A stretch of 36,111 nt of DNA. Origin: Candidatus Omnitrophota bacterium. GTDB lineage: Bacteria > Omnitrophota > Gorgyraeia > Aquiviventales > JACQRC01. Under the pieces are notes generated by a model that was not told the DNA's origin, ran no database searches, and saw nothing but the letters and a program-made list of their open reading frames with translations. The number at the start of each line of letters is the position of its first letter. Positions within the stretch are counted from its first letter, which is position 1. This document shows, piece after piece, positions 17,369 to 26,300 of the stretch. The position numbers and the translations under genes were made by a program. The stretch lies in contig JACQRC010000078.1 in NCBI GenBank assembly GCA_016206665.1, positions 1-36,111 on the forward strand, written 5' to 3'.

Positions 17369-18485
17369 GCACATACCGCTTGCCTGGCAACTGTTTCACC
17401 AAGTGCCTCATTTCCAAGTCCACCAACTCACTCGACACCTGATAGACCGGCAGCTCAGCCGACCGCGTGATCTCATCGAGATACCGCGGCTCCCCGGAGA
17501 GCACCTCCACAATCTTGCTCTGCGCCTCGGTCAACTCTGCCAATTTCGTGGTTTCGTGACCTTTCGTGTTTTCGTGGTCTGCTTTACGTGTTTGTTCTGC
17601 CTCTATCCCAAACTCTTCCAAAATGTCTTCCGCGGATTCGACGAGCTTTGCGCCTTGTTTGATGAGATTATTGGTCCCCCTGGCCGTCACCGCATCCACC
17701 TTGCCCGGCACCGCGAAGACCTCGCGCCCCTGCTCGAGGGCGCAATCCGCGGTGATCAGGGCACCGCTCTTCTGGCCCGCCTCGACGACCACGACCCCGA
17801 GGGAGAGCCCGCTGATGACGCGATTGCGTCGAGGAAAATATTCCCGCCGCGGCCCGGCCTCGAGGGGAAACTCGGAGAGGACCGCGCCCTGCTCCGCAAT
17901 CCGTTTCGCCAAATCGCGATGCTCTTCCGGATAGAGGCGCGCGAGGCCGCTGCCTAACACGCCAATCGTCCGCCCGCCGGCCGTCAGCGCCCCGCGATGC
18001 GCGGCCGCATCGATGCCTCGCGCCAAGCCGGAGACGATCGTGACGCCGCGTTGGGCCAGGTCATGCGCGAACCGCTCGGCCGTCTCCTGGCCGTACAGCG
18101 ACGCCTCCCGCGCGCCCACGATGGCGATGGCCGCACCATCTTCCGGCAATAACGTGCCGCGCACGTACAACACCATCGGCGGATCGGTAATGGTCTTCAG
18201 CCTCGATGGATAGCCGGCGTCGTCGAGGGTCACGACCGTCACCCCCGTCTTGCGGATGAGTGCCTGCTCCCGGTACAACCGTTCCTTATTCCGGCACGCC
18301 TCGGCCACCCGCTGCGCTGACGCCGCCTTCATCCTGCCCGCCCGCTGGAGCGTCTCCGCCGACGCCCGCAGCACGGCCTCGGCACTGCCCAAGACCTGCA
18401 ACAGCCGCTTCGCTGCCAGCGGCCCCGGGTCGGCCAAATTCAGCCAGATCAGCGCGTCCTGGTTATCCACAGAGGGGTTTCTCAT
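17349..18485 (-). CDS. dprA: DNA processing protein DprA
   Basis: Loads RecA on incoming single-stranded DNA in natural transformation. The 378-residue protein has an N-terminal helix-hairpin-helix-like region. The Rossmann core reads AIAIVGAREASLYGQETAERFAHDLA, then VSGLARGIDAAAHRGAL, GSGLARLYPEEHRDLA and SGALITADCALEQGREVFAVPG. A C-terminal winged helix follows, ending KQLPGKRYVRV. Between core and winged helix lies an insert with HENTKGHETTK (about 302-315), from a TTTCGTGG-type repeat at 17543-17581. The last residues, VTSDE, come from an ACTAGTGAC-type repeat. A promoter (18498-18526) ends only about six bases before the ATG, so the mRNA may be nearly leaderless. It is the first gene of the long downstream string. 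Confidence 0.95.
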   Translation of the reverse strand: MRNPSVDNQDALIWLNLADPGPLAAKRLLQVLGSAEAVLRASAETLQRAGRMKAASAQRVAEACRNKERLYREQALIRKTGVTVVTLDDAGYPSRLKTITDPPMVLYVRGTLLPEDGAAIAIVGAREASLYGQETAERFAHDLAQRGVTIVSGLARGIDAAAHRGALTAGGRTIGVLGSGLARLYPEEHRDLAKRIAEQGAVLSEFPLEAGPRREYFPRRNRVISGLSLGVVVVEAGQKSGALITADCALEQGREVFAVPGKVDAVTARGTNNLIKQGAKLVESAEDILEEFGIEAEQTRKADHENTKGHETTKLAELTEAQSKIVEVLSGEPRYLDEITRSAELPVYQVSSELVDLEMRHLVKQLPGKRYVRVTSDE

Positions 18486-18497
18486 TCACAAACGCAT

Positions 18498-18526
18498 AGT
18501 TTAACATGGGTAACGGCAGGCGACAA
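18498..18526 (-). promoter_or_regulatory. Sigma70-type promoter upstream of dprA
   Basis: On the minus strand: -35 TTGTCG (18521-18526), 17-base spacer, -10 TAAACT (18498-18503). The predicted transcript start near 18491 leaves about six bases before the dprA ATG. It is the only good promoter I see ahead of the string dprA to pyrG. Confidence 0.6.
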
Positions 18527-18570
18527 TAGAGGTTTTAACCGCCGGAAGGATGTTAGGACATCGCCTTGAC

Positions 18571-18595
18571 TTGAGATCACAGTTTGTGATCTCAA
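18571..18595. repeat. GAGATCACA/TGTGATCTC palindrome, copy 1
   Basis: TTGAGATCACA, three bases (GTT), then its exact complement: 11-bp arms. It begins five bases after the stop of retropepsin gene 1. No U-tract follows. It could be a transcript-end hairpin, an operator or a module boundary. Copy 2 lies at 19527-19557. Confidence 0.85.
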
Positions 18596-18599
18596 ACGC

Positions 18600-19013
18600 T
18601 TAACGGAGAGAGAAGGCCGTCCGGTGCTGGAAGAGGGTGAGTTTGAACGTTTCCAGGCAGTCCTGGCGTCCCAGAATCGGGGGCAGGTCATCGCGGTTGA
18701 TAAAACCCATAGGGATCTGCCGCATCCAGGAGCCCAGTTTCATCGGCCAGCGCGGCAAAAGCACGACACGCTCGCTGGCGCCGATACCATATGTGCTAAA
18801 GGGTTGTCCCTCTCTGGTTAAATCGATGCCGAAATCCGATGCGCGTGCCCTTGGCAAGAGCGTGTAATCGGCCCCCGTATCAACGAGACAGACCAGACGC
18901 ACCCAGCCGTTGATCTTTCGGGACCAGAAAAATGCTGTCGCCGTGGGCTGGTAGACCGTTCCGAAGAGCGACGATGGCCGCCGTTCAAACGCAAAGCTGA
19001 CGCGCCGACTCAT
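18600..19013 (-). CDS. Retropepsin-like aspartic protease, module 1
   Basis: A 137-residue single-lobe aspartic protease-like protein. It has one active-site motif, LVCLVDTGADYTLLP (D45-T-G), which would work as a homodimer. PPILGRQDCLETFKL near the C-terminus matches the ILG-x-D/E-x-L segment of bacterial retropepsin-like proteins. No signal peptide or membrane segment is seen. Its ATG overlaps the stop of the preceding small gene (ATGA), so the two are co-translated. The paralogue at 19586-20005 has the same order and coupling but differs widely in sequence. The substrate is unknown; the neighbour is an obvious candidate partner. Confidence 0.85.
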   Translation of the reverse strand: MSRRVSFAFERRPSSLFGTVYQPTATAFFWSRKINGWVRLVCLVDTGADYTLLPRARASDFGIDLTREGQPFSTYGIGASERVVLLPRWPMKLGSWMRQIPMGFINRDDLPPILGRQDCLETFKLTLFQHRTAFSLR

Positions 19014-19240
19014 AAGATCAGCGATTCAGCCTTGGGAACGTAGATGAGGGTAGGGGTTGCGCCGGGATGCTTGCGGATCACACGATCGAAGAGGCGAGAG
19101 GATTCTGCTCCAGTGCGAGCGACGTAGACGCGCCTACCCACCACGATCAAGTGCTTCCCCCGATAGCGGGGGTTCTCGCAGACTCGCCGCAGAAACGCCT
19201 GACCGTTCTTGGCCTTTGCAGATTTGGGCTTCGTCATCAT
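19010..19240 (-). CDS. DUF5678-like small protein, module 1
   Basis: About 76 residues. After a basic start (MMTKPKSAKAKNGQAFLRRVCENP) comes YRGKHLIVVGRRVYVARTG, then a helix and TPTLIYVPKAESLIL. This is the DUF5678 pattern (Y-x-GKW-V-A followed by a G-rich turn and a final strand with VP). Function is unknown; such proteins often precede a retropepsin-like gene. A longer frame exists from 19318, but the predicted transcript start (about 19307) lies downstream of it. AAGGTG lies just before ATG 19240/19237, which decides the start. The stop overlaps the protease ATG. Confidence 0.72.
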   Translation of the reverse strand: MMTKPKSAKAKNGQAFLRRVCENPRYRGKHLIVVGRRVYVARTGAESSRLFDRVIRKHPGATPTLIYVPKAESLIL

Positions 19241-19313
19241 GCTCACCTTATCATGTGTCTCCTTCACCGTCAACGCCGCCCACCCTCGCCCGCCCTTCCT
19301 GGCTGCCTGTTCC

Positions 19314-19341
19314 ATCATACTACGATTAGAAGTTTCATCAA
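19314..19341 (-). promoter_or_regulatory. Sigma70-type promoter of retropepsin module 1
   Basis: Minus strand: -35 TTGATG (19336-19341), 16-base spacer, -10 TATGAT (19314-19319). It lies in the AT-rich part of the 270-nt intermodule region. The rest of that region (19342-19526) holds GC hairpins such as GGTGGTCCCACCACC and no gene. Confidence 0.6.
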
Positions 19342-19526
19342 TATCAATTTTTCTTTCTATGCAATTCCCTCATAGACTCAGTTCTCGTCCTGCGTCGCTC
19401 GCGTGGCGCGCGTCTGCTCCTAAGATGGCGCGGGTGGTCCCACCACCTGCTGCGCCCCGCCGTCAGGCGAGGCAGGCAGGGGCGGCCCGGCGGAGTTTGA
19501 GGTTTGCAGTTCAGAGTGCGGAGGGT

Positions 19527-19557
19527 ATGTTGAGATCACAATGTGTGATCTCAACAT
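19527..19557. repeat. GAGATCACA/TGTGATCTC palindrome, copy 2
   Basis: ATGTTGAGATCACA, three bases (ATG), then the exact complement: 14-bp arms. It lies 29 bases after the stop of retropepsin gene 2. The central 22 arm bases are identical to copy 1 at 18571-18595; only the loop and flanks differ. Confidence 0.88.
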
Positions 19558-19585
19558 CCTGCTTCTGATGGAATTGCACGCCAGC

Positions 19586-20005
19586 TTACGGCCGTGGTTT
19601 CAGATCAAGCCAGCCATGCTTGTGGTCGAAGACGATGACAAACCGCTCGAAGAGGTCTTCTTGACCGAGGATGCCGTACGGGATCTTCAGACCGGGAGCA
19701 AAGACCACGTGACTGGCAAAGCGCTGCTGCTGTATGTCCAGCTCGATCCGGTGACGGAACCCCTCCTGTGCTACACCTCCTACCCCGGCGAAGGTCACTC
19801 GCGAGCCTCGGCGAATGTCCAAGCCCAACGCTTCACCGATCTGCGCATGAAAGATCGAGTAGTCGGCGCCGGAGTCAACCAGGGCTTCGTACGCGATCCG
19901 TTGCTGGCCGACGCTCACGTGAATGGGAATGACCGGACGAGAGACGGCGGAGGTAAGACCCCTGGGGCGGGACTGGACAACGAATCGCTTGTAAGGAAAC
20001 CTCAT
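19586..20005 (-). CDS. Retropepsin-like aspartic protease, module 2
   Basis: A 139-residue single-lobe aspartic protease-like protein starting MRFPYKRFVVQSRP. The active-site motif is ALVDSGADYSIF (D44-S-G), a conservative D-S/T-G form. GVGGVAQEGFRHRIELDI could be the flap region, and KIPYGILGQEDLFERFVIVFDHKHGWLDL the C-terminal ILG segment. The ATG at 20005 overlaps the upstream stop (ATGA). Eleven more in-frame codons upstream lie inside the preceding gene and are not needed. It is a divergent paralogue of the protein at 18600-19013 with the same gene order, so the pair arose by duplication or independent acquisition of one module type. Confidence 0.86.
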   Translation of the reverse strand: MRFPYKRFVVQSRPRGLTSAVSRPVIPIHVSVGQQRIAYEALVDSGADYSIFHAQIGEALGLDIRRGSRVTFAGVGGVAQEGFRHRIELDIQQQRFASHVVFAPGLKIPYGILGQEDLFERFVIVFDHKHGWLDLKPRP

Positions 20006-20208
20006 ACAATGTAGGCGCTGTGCTCTCTCGGCGCCCACATCAGGATGGGGTCGCGTTCTCCTCGCGCTTGAGCTTTCTTGAGGGCTTGCCGTGGATGCTT
20101 GGCGCTGGCGACGACCCGACGCTCGTCCGCAGAGAGCGCCACCCAGCAGTTGGTATGCTTAACGAGGAGCTTGCTCAGATCGATGGGTCGAACGGTTGAA
20201 CCAGGCAT
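20002..20208 (-). CDS. DUF5678-like small protein, module 2
   Basis: 68 residues: MPGSTVRPIDLSKLLVKHTNCWVALSADERRVVASAKHPRQALKKAQARGERDPILMWAPREHSAYIV in outline. The N-x-WVALS, RVVASA, then helix and DPILMWAP order fits DUF5678. AAAGGAG five bases before ATG 20208 sets the start; an in-frame GTG at 20214 overlaps the Shine-Dalgarno and is rejected. It has its own promoter just beyond the stop of the giant gene, and is coupled to the protease gene by ATGA. Confidence 0.75.
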   Translation of the reverse strand: MPGSTVRPIDLSKLLVKHTNCWVALSADERRVVASAKHPRQALKKAQARGERDPILMWAPREHSAYIV

Positions 20209-20233
20209 GCCCACTCCTTTGTCGCTCAGGTAC

Positions 20234-20262
20234 AGTATATCTCATCCTAACTATCGAGGCAA
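20234..20262 (-). promoter_or_regulatory. Sigma70-type promoter of retropepsin module 2
   Basis: Minus strand: -35 TTGCCT (20257-20262), 17-base spacer, -10 TATACT (20234-20239), then AAAGGAG and ATG 20208. It makes the module independent of the giant gene, whose stop is at 20306. Confidence 0.7.
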
Positions 20263-20305
20263 TGGTATTAAGACCCTGCAGGCAACGTGTGCCGATACGC
20301 CCGAC

Positions 20306-23300
20306 TTACTGATGCTGCTCCGTCTCCTGAGCTCCACGGACCCTTTCCTGGATGGCGCGGGTGGTGGTGTCGGGCGGCACAGGGCTGCGGATGCGGCTGG
20401 GAACCCCAACGGGCTCTGCCGGCTCCGGCACCTGTGGTCCGACGGTGGTGGGCTCGGCTGGTTCTGGCGTCTCGAAGAACTTGGGATCGTCGTCCTTGTC
20501 TTTCCGGAAGACGATGCCGTCCCACGCGGACCCAAAGGTGTTGCTGTAGCCTTCATAATACCGAAGCTGCGCGAGGGGGGTTCTCTGGACCTCAAGGCCA
20601 AAGCTCGTCGGAATCGAAAACCGCTCCACAAATTCACCAAGATTGTTGGTTCCGCTATCCTCCAACGCCGCAAGCCCTCCCTGATCGACTTCCATGACCG
20701 AGGCGGTCTTGTCCTGGCCAATGACTTCTCGTAATCGCCGCGCAATCGAGAGCTGAACCACAGACCCGTCATTGTCCGTCGTGTCCTCCTGAGCCAGCTG
20801 CTCGAGGCTACCCAGCACCAGGATTTTGGCATCGGGAACCCGATACAGGACCTGTTCAAGCGCACCCACGCGGGCCTCCAAGGCCACCTGGCCTTTTGGC
20901 GCTCCTCTCGTCAGCTCCTCCCCGAGAGCTCCATACAGGATGAACTGGACACGGCCGTGTAGTTGCTGCACCATCCGCTGGAAGTGTTCGGCTTTCACGA
21001 TGTCACTGGGCTCACGCTCCAACAGCGGGCCGGCATCATCCGCCGCATGCTTCCAGGCGGTGGGCGGAAGCTCACCACGGATCAACTGTTGCAGATGTCC
21101 TGCTTCAGCGCTCGGAACCGGTAAGGCCACGTGGGTCAGCCCCGCCTGCCTGTGTAACGTCAGGATATCCTCGGTGAGTCGCGTGAGGGGACGATCATCG
21201 GTGGCCAGCCCCAGGAATACCACCCGCTTGCCCTCCTCAAACAGCTCGGCGAAGAAGCGACGAGGCAGCCTGCCGCGCTGGCGAATGACCGCGTGCAGCT
21301 CGGCCATCTCGCGAGGCGTTAACTGCGGGAGCTGCCTGCGTGTTTGCTCCGCCTCTTCTTCCATCAGTTGACCAAGGACTGTGGCTTCTTCACGCCAGCG
21401 CTTGTCCGGCTCCACTGGAATGTCTCTGAGAGTATCGAGGAGTTTGTTCGAGAGGTGTCGAACCGCAGCGACTCGTGAGCGGCGGAATCCTTCGAGGGTC
21501 TGGATGAATTGAGGATCGTGTCGTAGCACATCAGGCGACAGACGCTGTTCTTCGATCAGAGTAGCGAACTCGGCCAGCGTCCTTTTGGCAAACTCCGGAT
21601 GAGCGAGGAGGCCTTTCAGCGCCTCAAGCAGTTCTGGGTCAATAGCCTCGCGAGAAAGGCTCAGACCGCTGAAGCCCCCTTCCACGAGATGACGATGCAC
21701 AGAGCGCAGGGCCGTTAAGACTTCGTTGCGGATGGCCGGAACGTGCAGGCCAAGCCGCCCCATCTCCCAGAGCAGTGCCCCCTGGAACGCCTCATCGTGT
21801 TCGCTGCGATATTGCGCGAGCATCACCTCGAGGATTGCGTCGCGAGTCGCAGGGGGGCGCTGGGAAAACTCCTGTGCAATCGCATCGAGGGCTACCTTTT
21901 TCGACCGGGCGTTGCCGGTTTCAAGCAGGTGCTGGTGAAAGCGCAGCTCTGGCCAGGTATCAGACGCCTGGCTCGTCTTGGATTCTGTACCGGGTTCGGC
22001 GGGGACAGGGTGTGGGCCCGGTGCCGCCGCCCCCGGCACGGCGGGGGGTGGTAAATCAGAACTGATACCTTTTTCCCCTGGCGTCGCTGGTGCAGGACGC
22101 CTAGCATATGAGATCCATTTGATACCCAACAGGGTATACACGCCGATCGCCAAGGACTCCGCAATAAGATCTCCTGGATCCCAGTCAGTTACGAGTTCGA
22201 AATAAATACTGGCTAGGAGCAATGATAATCCGCTAAGGCTCAGGCGGATGATACGGCTTCGTGTGGATCCGAGCAGATCCAGTGCGCTCCGCTCAGGCCA
22301 CCCTTGTTGAACGTTGGTTTTTCGTAACGTGACATGGTAGTGCCACAGTGCAACGAGATAGTCCCATCCAAGATGCAGTCCGGTTAGTATGATATAGGCA
22401 TAAAAGAAGTCCACCGCATGGCCATGCAACCACTGCCAATCAACGAGGAGGTGCTCGAACAATCTCTGCTCATTGCGAATGAAAATGGAAACGAACGACA
22501 CGCCCGCACCTGAAATCACTACCAGGACAACGTTAAGAATCCAAGCAATGGGTCCCGATGCCGTTCTTCTTTTCGTCTCCCCACGCTCGACTCCCGACCC
22601 GCTCGCCGGCCCCTCCCCCGCCACCCCACTCCCCACTCCCGACTCGTCCGCCGCCCCAGGCCCGGCGGTGTCGATCTTGGGCGGGTGCGCCGGTTTCCTC
22701 GCAAACAGATATACCCACTCGATGTTGCGCGCTGGCTGCTTGGACGTCGGCGAGTCCAGTTGCACGCCACTCTCGATGATATCGAAGCCATGCGTCGCGA
22801 CTACCTGGCGGAGTTCTTCTTCTTGATAGAGCCTGAAGCTCCGCTCTTCATCGGGGTAAGCCGGGTCACGCTGAACTTCGATACCGTCGCCGCGCTTGAC
22901 GCGGAGGAAGAGCAGCCCGCCGGGATGCAGCACCCGGTGGAACTCCTTCAGCGCCTGGGCAGCGGCCTCGGGAAGCAGGTGATGGAAGGAGGCGTTGTCC
23001 CACACGCCCGCCACACTGTCGTCGCTGACGCCTAGCTGCGGCAGGTCCATCTGGGCCAGCGGTAGCCGGGGATACCGCTGCTGGGCTTCCCTGAGCATAC
23101 CCGACGAGACATCGACGCCCACGGCGTCCCGCCCCTGATGCTGAAACCACGCAGCATCGCGTCCCGGCCCGGTTCCCGCATCAAGAATGGGCCCTGCCAC
23201 ATCAGCCAGTAACTTCAGGAAGGTCAGTCGATGCTGGACCACCTCCGCCTGAACCTCATCACCCCAGCTATCGGCGTACTTGGCTGCAATACGATTGTAG

Positions 23301-26300
23301 ATTTCGGGCAAGGTCACCTGAGGGCTCTGAGCTGGTACCGCCCCCGCCCTGTCCTTCGACTCGGCTACGCCTCGCGCAGGCTGCGTGTCGCTCGTGCCTC
23401 GACTCGACCCATCTGCGGATGGGTCTCGCTCAGCACTCGTCCCGCCAGCGGCGGGACTCGCCGCCCCCGGACCGGCGGGGGGTTCGGCGTGATGCAGCAC
23501 GATGCCCTGGGTGCGAATGCGGTGCATGATGCGCTCGGTCCAGCCCTCCCCCGCTGCGCGGCCGGAATCGCCCATGAACTGGGCCAGCGGTCCCATCCCA
23601 TAGCGCTCATCCTCAGGATCAAACTGATAGTCGTTGAAAATGACGTGCAGGTTGAGCCCGCGGTCGTGAGCAAGGATGGTGAGCTGGTGTGCCAGCGCCT
23701 GTGCCTGGGACTCGGTCGCGTCAATCAGCAGATCAACGTCAGAATGGTTGTGCCGCTCCGGCGCCCACGCGACGCTGCCAAAGAGATAGACGTCGAACTG
23801 CCGTACGCCGGTCGCCGCCACCGCCTGGACCACTAACGCGTGCACCGGCGCGCGCAGCGCCTCGGTCTGCTGTTCCGGCGTGGCCGGCGGCGTGTGACCT
23901 CGGCGGGCCTTGATCTCGAAGACGCGCCGGAGATGGGGATGGGCGTCGATCCAGCGGCGCAGACGGTCGACCGTGAGAGGCTGGCCCGCCACCTCGAGTC
24001 CTTGCATCCAGCGTTCAACAGCCGCCAGGTCCGTGCCTGGTATCGTGAGCCACCGGGCGATGGTGGCGTTGCCCGGCCGGTCCACGTCGTCACCGCGCGC
24101 CCGCATCAGGCGCTCGAACTCGGCGAGGGACGTAGGGTCGCGCACCTTGCGCAGGACGACGAAGGATTCCAACTCCTCGCCCGCGGTCCGCTCAACCACC
24201 TCGAAGCCGGCCAAGGCCCATTCGTCCTCGGTAAATGGCAGGCCGTCCCACGAGGCCGCCTCCTGAAGACTGAAGCCGCCCATCGTCGTGAGCCGCGACA
24301 GGTTGATGAGCGCTGCATATTCCTCGAGTCGCGTCGCTGGACCGCCCGGTCTGCGCGGTGAGACCAAGGCATCCAGCACCCAGTGACCGATCGTGATGTC
24401 GAAGGGCTGTTCGACCAGCGGCGCCGGTGGCTCGATGAGATTGCCCGAGACCAGCGAGACGCCATGGGCTTGCGCAAACGCGGCGAAGGCGGGGACTGGC
24501 TCGAGCCCCGTCGCCTGCGCTCCCAAGCGCTGGAGCACGTCCACAAACGTCCCCACCCCGGCGCCGACTTCCAGGACGCGTACCCCTCGCAGCGGCCAGC
24601 GATGCTGAACCAGATGATAGAGGATGCGCGCGTAAGCGCTGGCCATGGTGCCGGTGGCCGTGCGCACGATATCTTCATCATAGCGCTCCTCTCGGAACTC
24701 CTGGAGCACCTGCTGGAAGTAGCCGCCCGGTGCCTGGTCCTGGTTCACGAGGTACTGCAGTAAGCCCTCGGGTGTGGACCACGGCGGCGCCGACTCAATC
24801 CGCTCCCGCAGTGCCGTCGCGACCTCGCGGAGCCGGTGGAAATGGATCCGCATCGCTTCCCAGCCGATGGATGGCTGGAGGCCGACGTTGAGCGCACGAC
24901 GGATCGTCGTGAAATCGGCAAAGGCCCGGTGCAGGATGCCTGCATCCTGGGCAGTCAGATGGCCACGGTCGGTCAACTGCTCGATGCTCTCTTCCGGGAC
25001 CCGGGCCGACAGCAGCGCATCATGGGCGTCATGCGCGAACGCCAGCTTGGCCACCTGACACATCACGACCACGGCCCGCTGCCCCAGCTTGGCTCTTGCT
25101 GGACGCGTCGCCTGGTCGTCGCGCTCGGTGGCAATCGCTGCCAACTGCTCGCTAAACGTCTGGAGTTGTCCGGTCAGCGCCATCCGGTACGACTGCACGC
25201 GCGTCTTCGCTGCCTGGGCGGCCCGTTGCCTGGCGGACTCGAAGAGCTGCGCATCACCACCTTCAAACGTCAGATGAGCCAAGATGAGAATGCTACGCGG
25301 CGTCGCGACGGGGCTGGCGATATAGTCTTCGATGTCCCGGATACGCCGCAGCCGCCACAACTCGTTCTCTTGCCCGACGTCAACGGGCAGCCCCACCTGC
25401 TGCACGGCCTTCGTGAGCGCTTTGAAGAACGCTGCGAAGGTCTGGGGATCGAGCTCGTCCGGCAGGACCACCATGACATCGAGGTCAGAATCGGGTGTCG
25501 TCTTCGTGCCCATGCTCACCAAGGCGTACCGCTGCGGCGTGGGCCGGCCCTGCCGGTCCAGATGGGCCTTCGTGAGCTCAATCAGGGTCGCCAGGATCGC
25601 TTCGTCAAACTTGGGTGGGATGGTGCGTAAGTCTCGTTGCGTGGCGGCGATGAGGTCGGCGTGCAGGCGGGCGCGGGAAGCGTTCAGGAAACGCAGTTGT
25701 TCCTCATAGGACGACCCCATCCATACCAGCCAGCGCCGGACGAACTCGCTGTCCTTCAAGGGGCCGGTCAACAACTCTGTGCGGAAGGCAGTTAGGAGGC
25801 GCTGGATTTCGGGTACCAGGTCCGGACGCTCCTTCTGGGCGCGTTTCGGTGAGGAAAACGCGACCCACTGTTCTGGCCCCTGGAAAACCCCGCGGCGATT
25901 CAGGGGACCGAATGCCAACAGATCGTACGCTGCTCGTGGCCAGACGCCCTCGTAGTAGGTGACAGTGAGCTGTTCTTCACCCGGCTCCAGCACGATTTTC
26001 ACGTCGTAGTACCCCAACAGCCGTTGCACGGCTCGCTCCTCGCGGAGCCGGTTGAGTAGGTCTTGTAGTTGGTGTTTGTCTCTCGGTGGCAGGGTCTCGA
26101 TGTCGTTCCGGTCATCCTCCAGCGCGTGGGCGACACGCCGGAAGCCCTCCGCGATCCGCTCCTGGGCTTCAGCGTCGGCCGTCAGGTACCGCTCCAGCAC
26201 GCCGTCCACGACCGCCTGCACCTTGCCTGCTAACTGGACCAGTCGTGTGGCGTCTGGATCCACCAAGTCGCTGATGACCGTGTCCACATGGCCGGCGACG

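Noticed and set aside
18571..19557. Reading the two palindromes as CRP-type operators (TGTGA-N6-TCACA)
   Set aside because: The half-sites face the wrong way (TCACA-N3-TGTGA), and they lie after the genes, not at promoters.
18571..19557. Calling the two palindromes Rho-independent terminators
   Set aside because: They are well placed after stop codons but no U-tract follows on either strand. They were left as palindromic repeats.
19541..20014. 157-codon plus-strand frame starting inside the palindrome
   Set aside because: Antisense to retropepsin 2 and its partner; no Shine-Dalgarno, no family motif.
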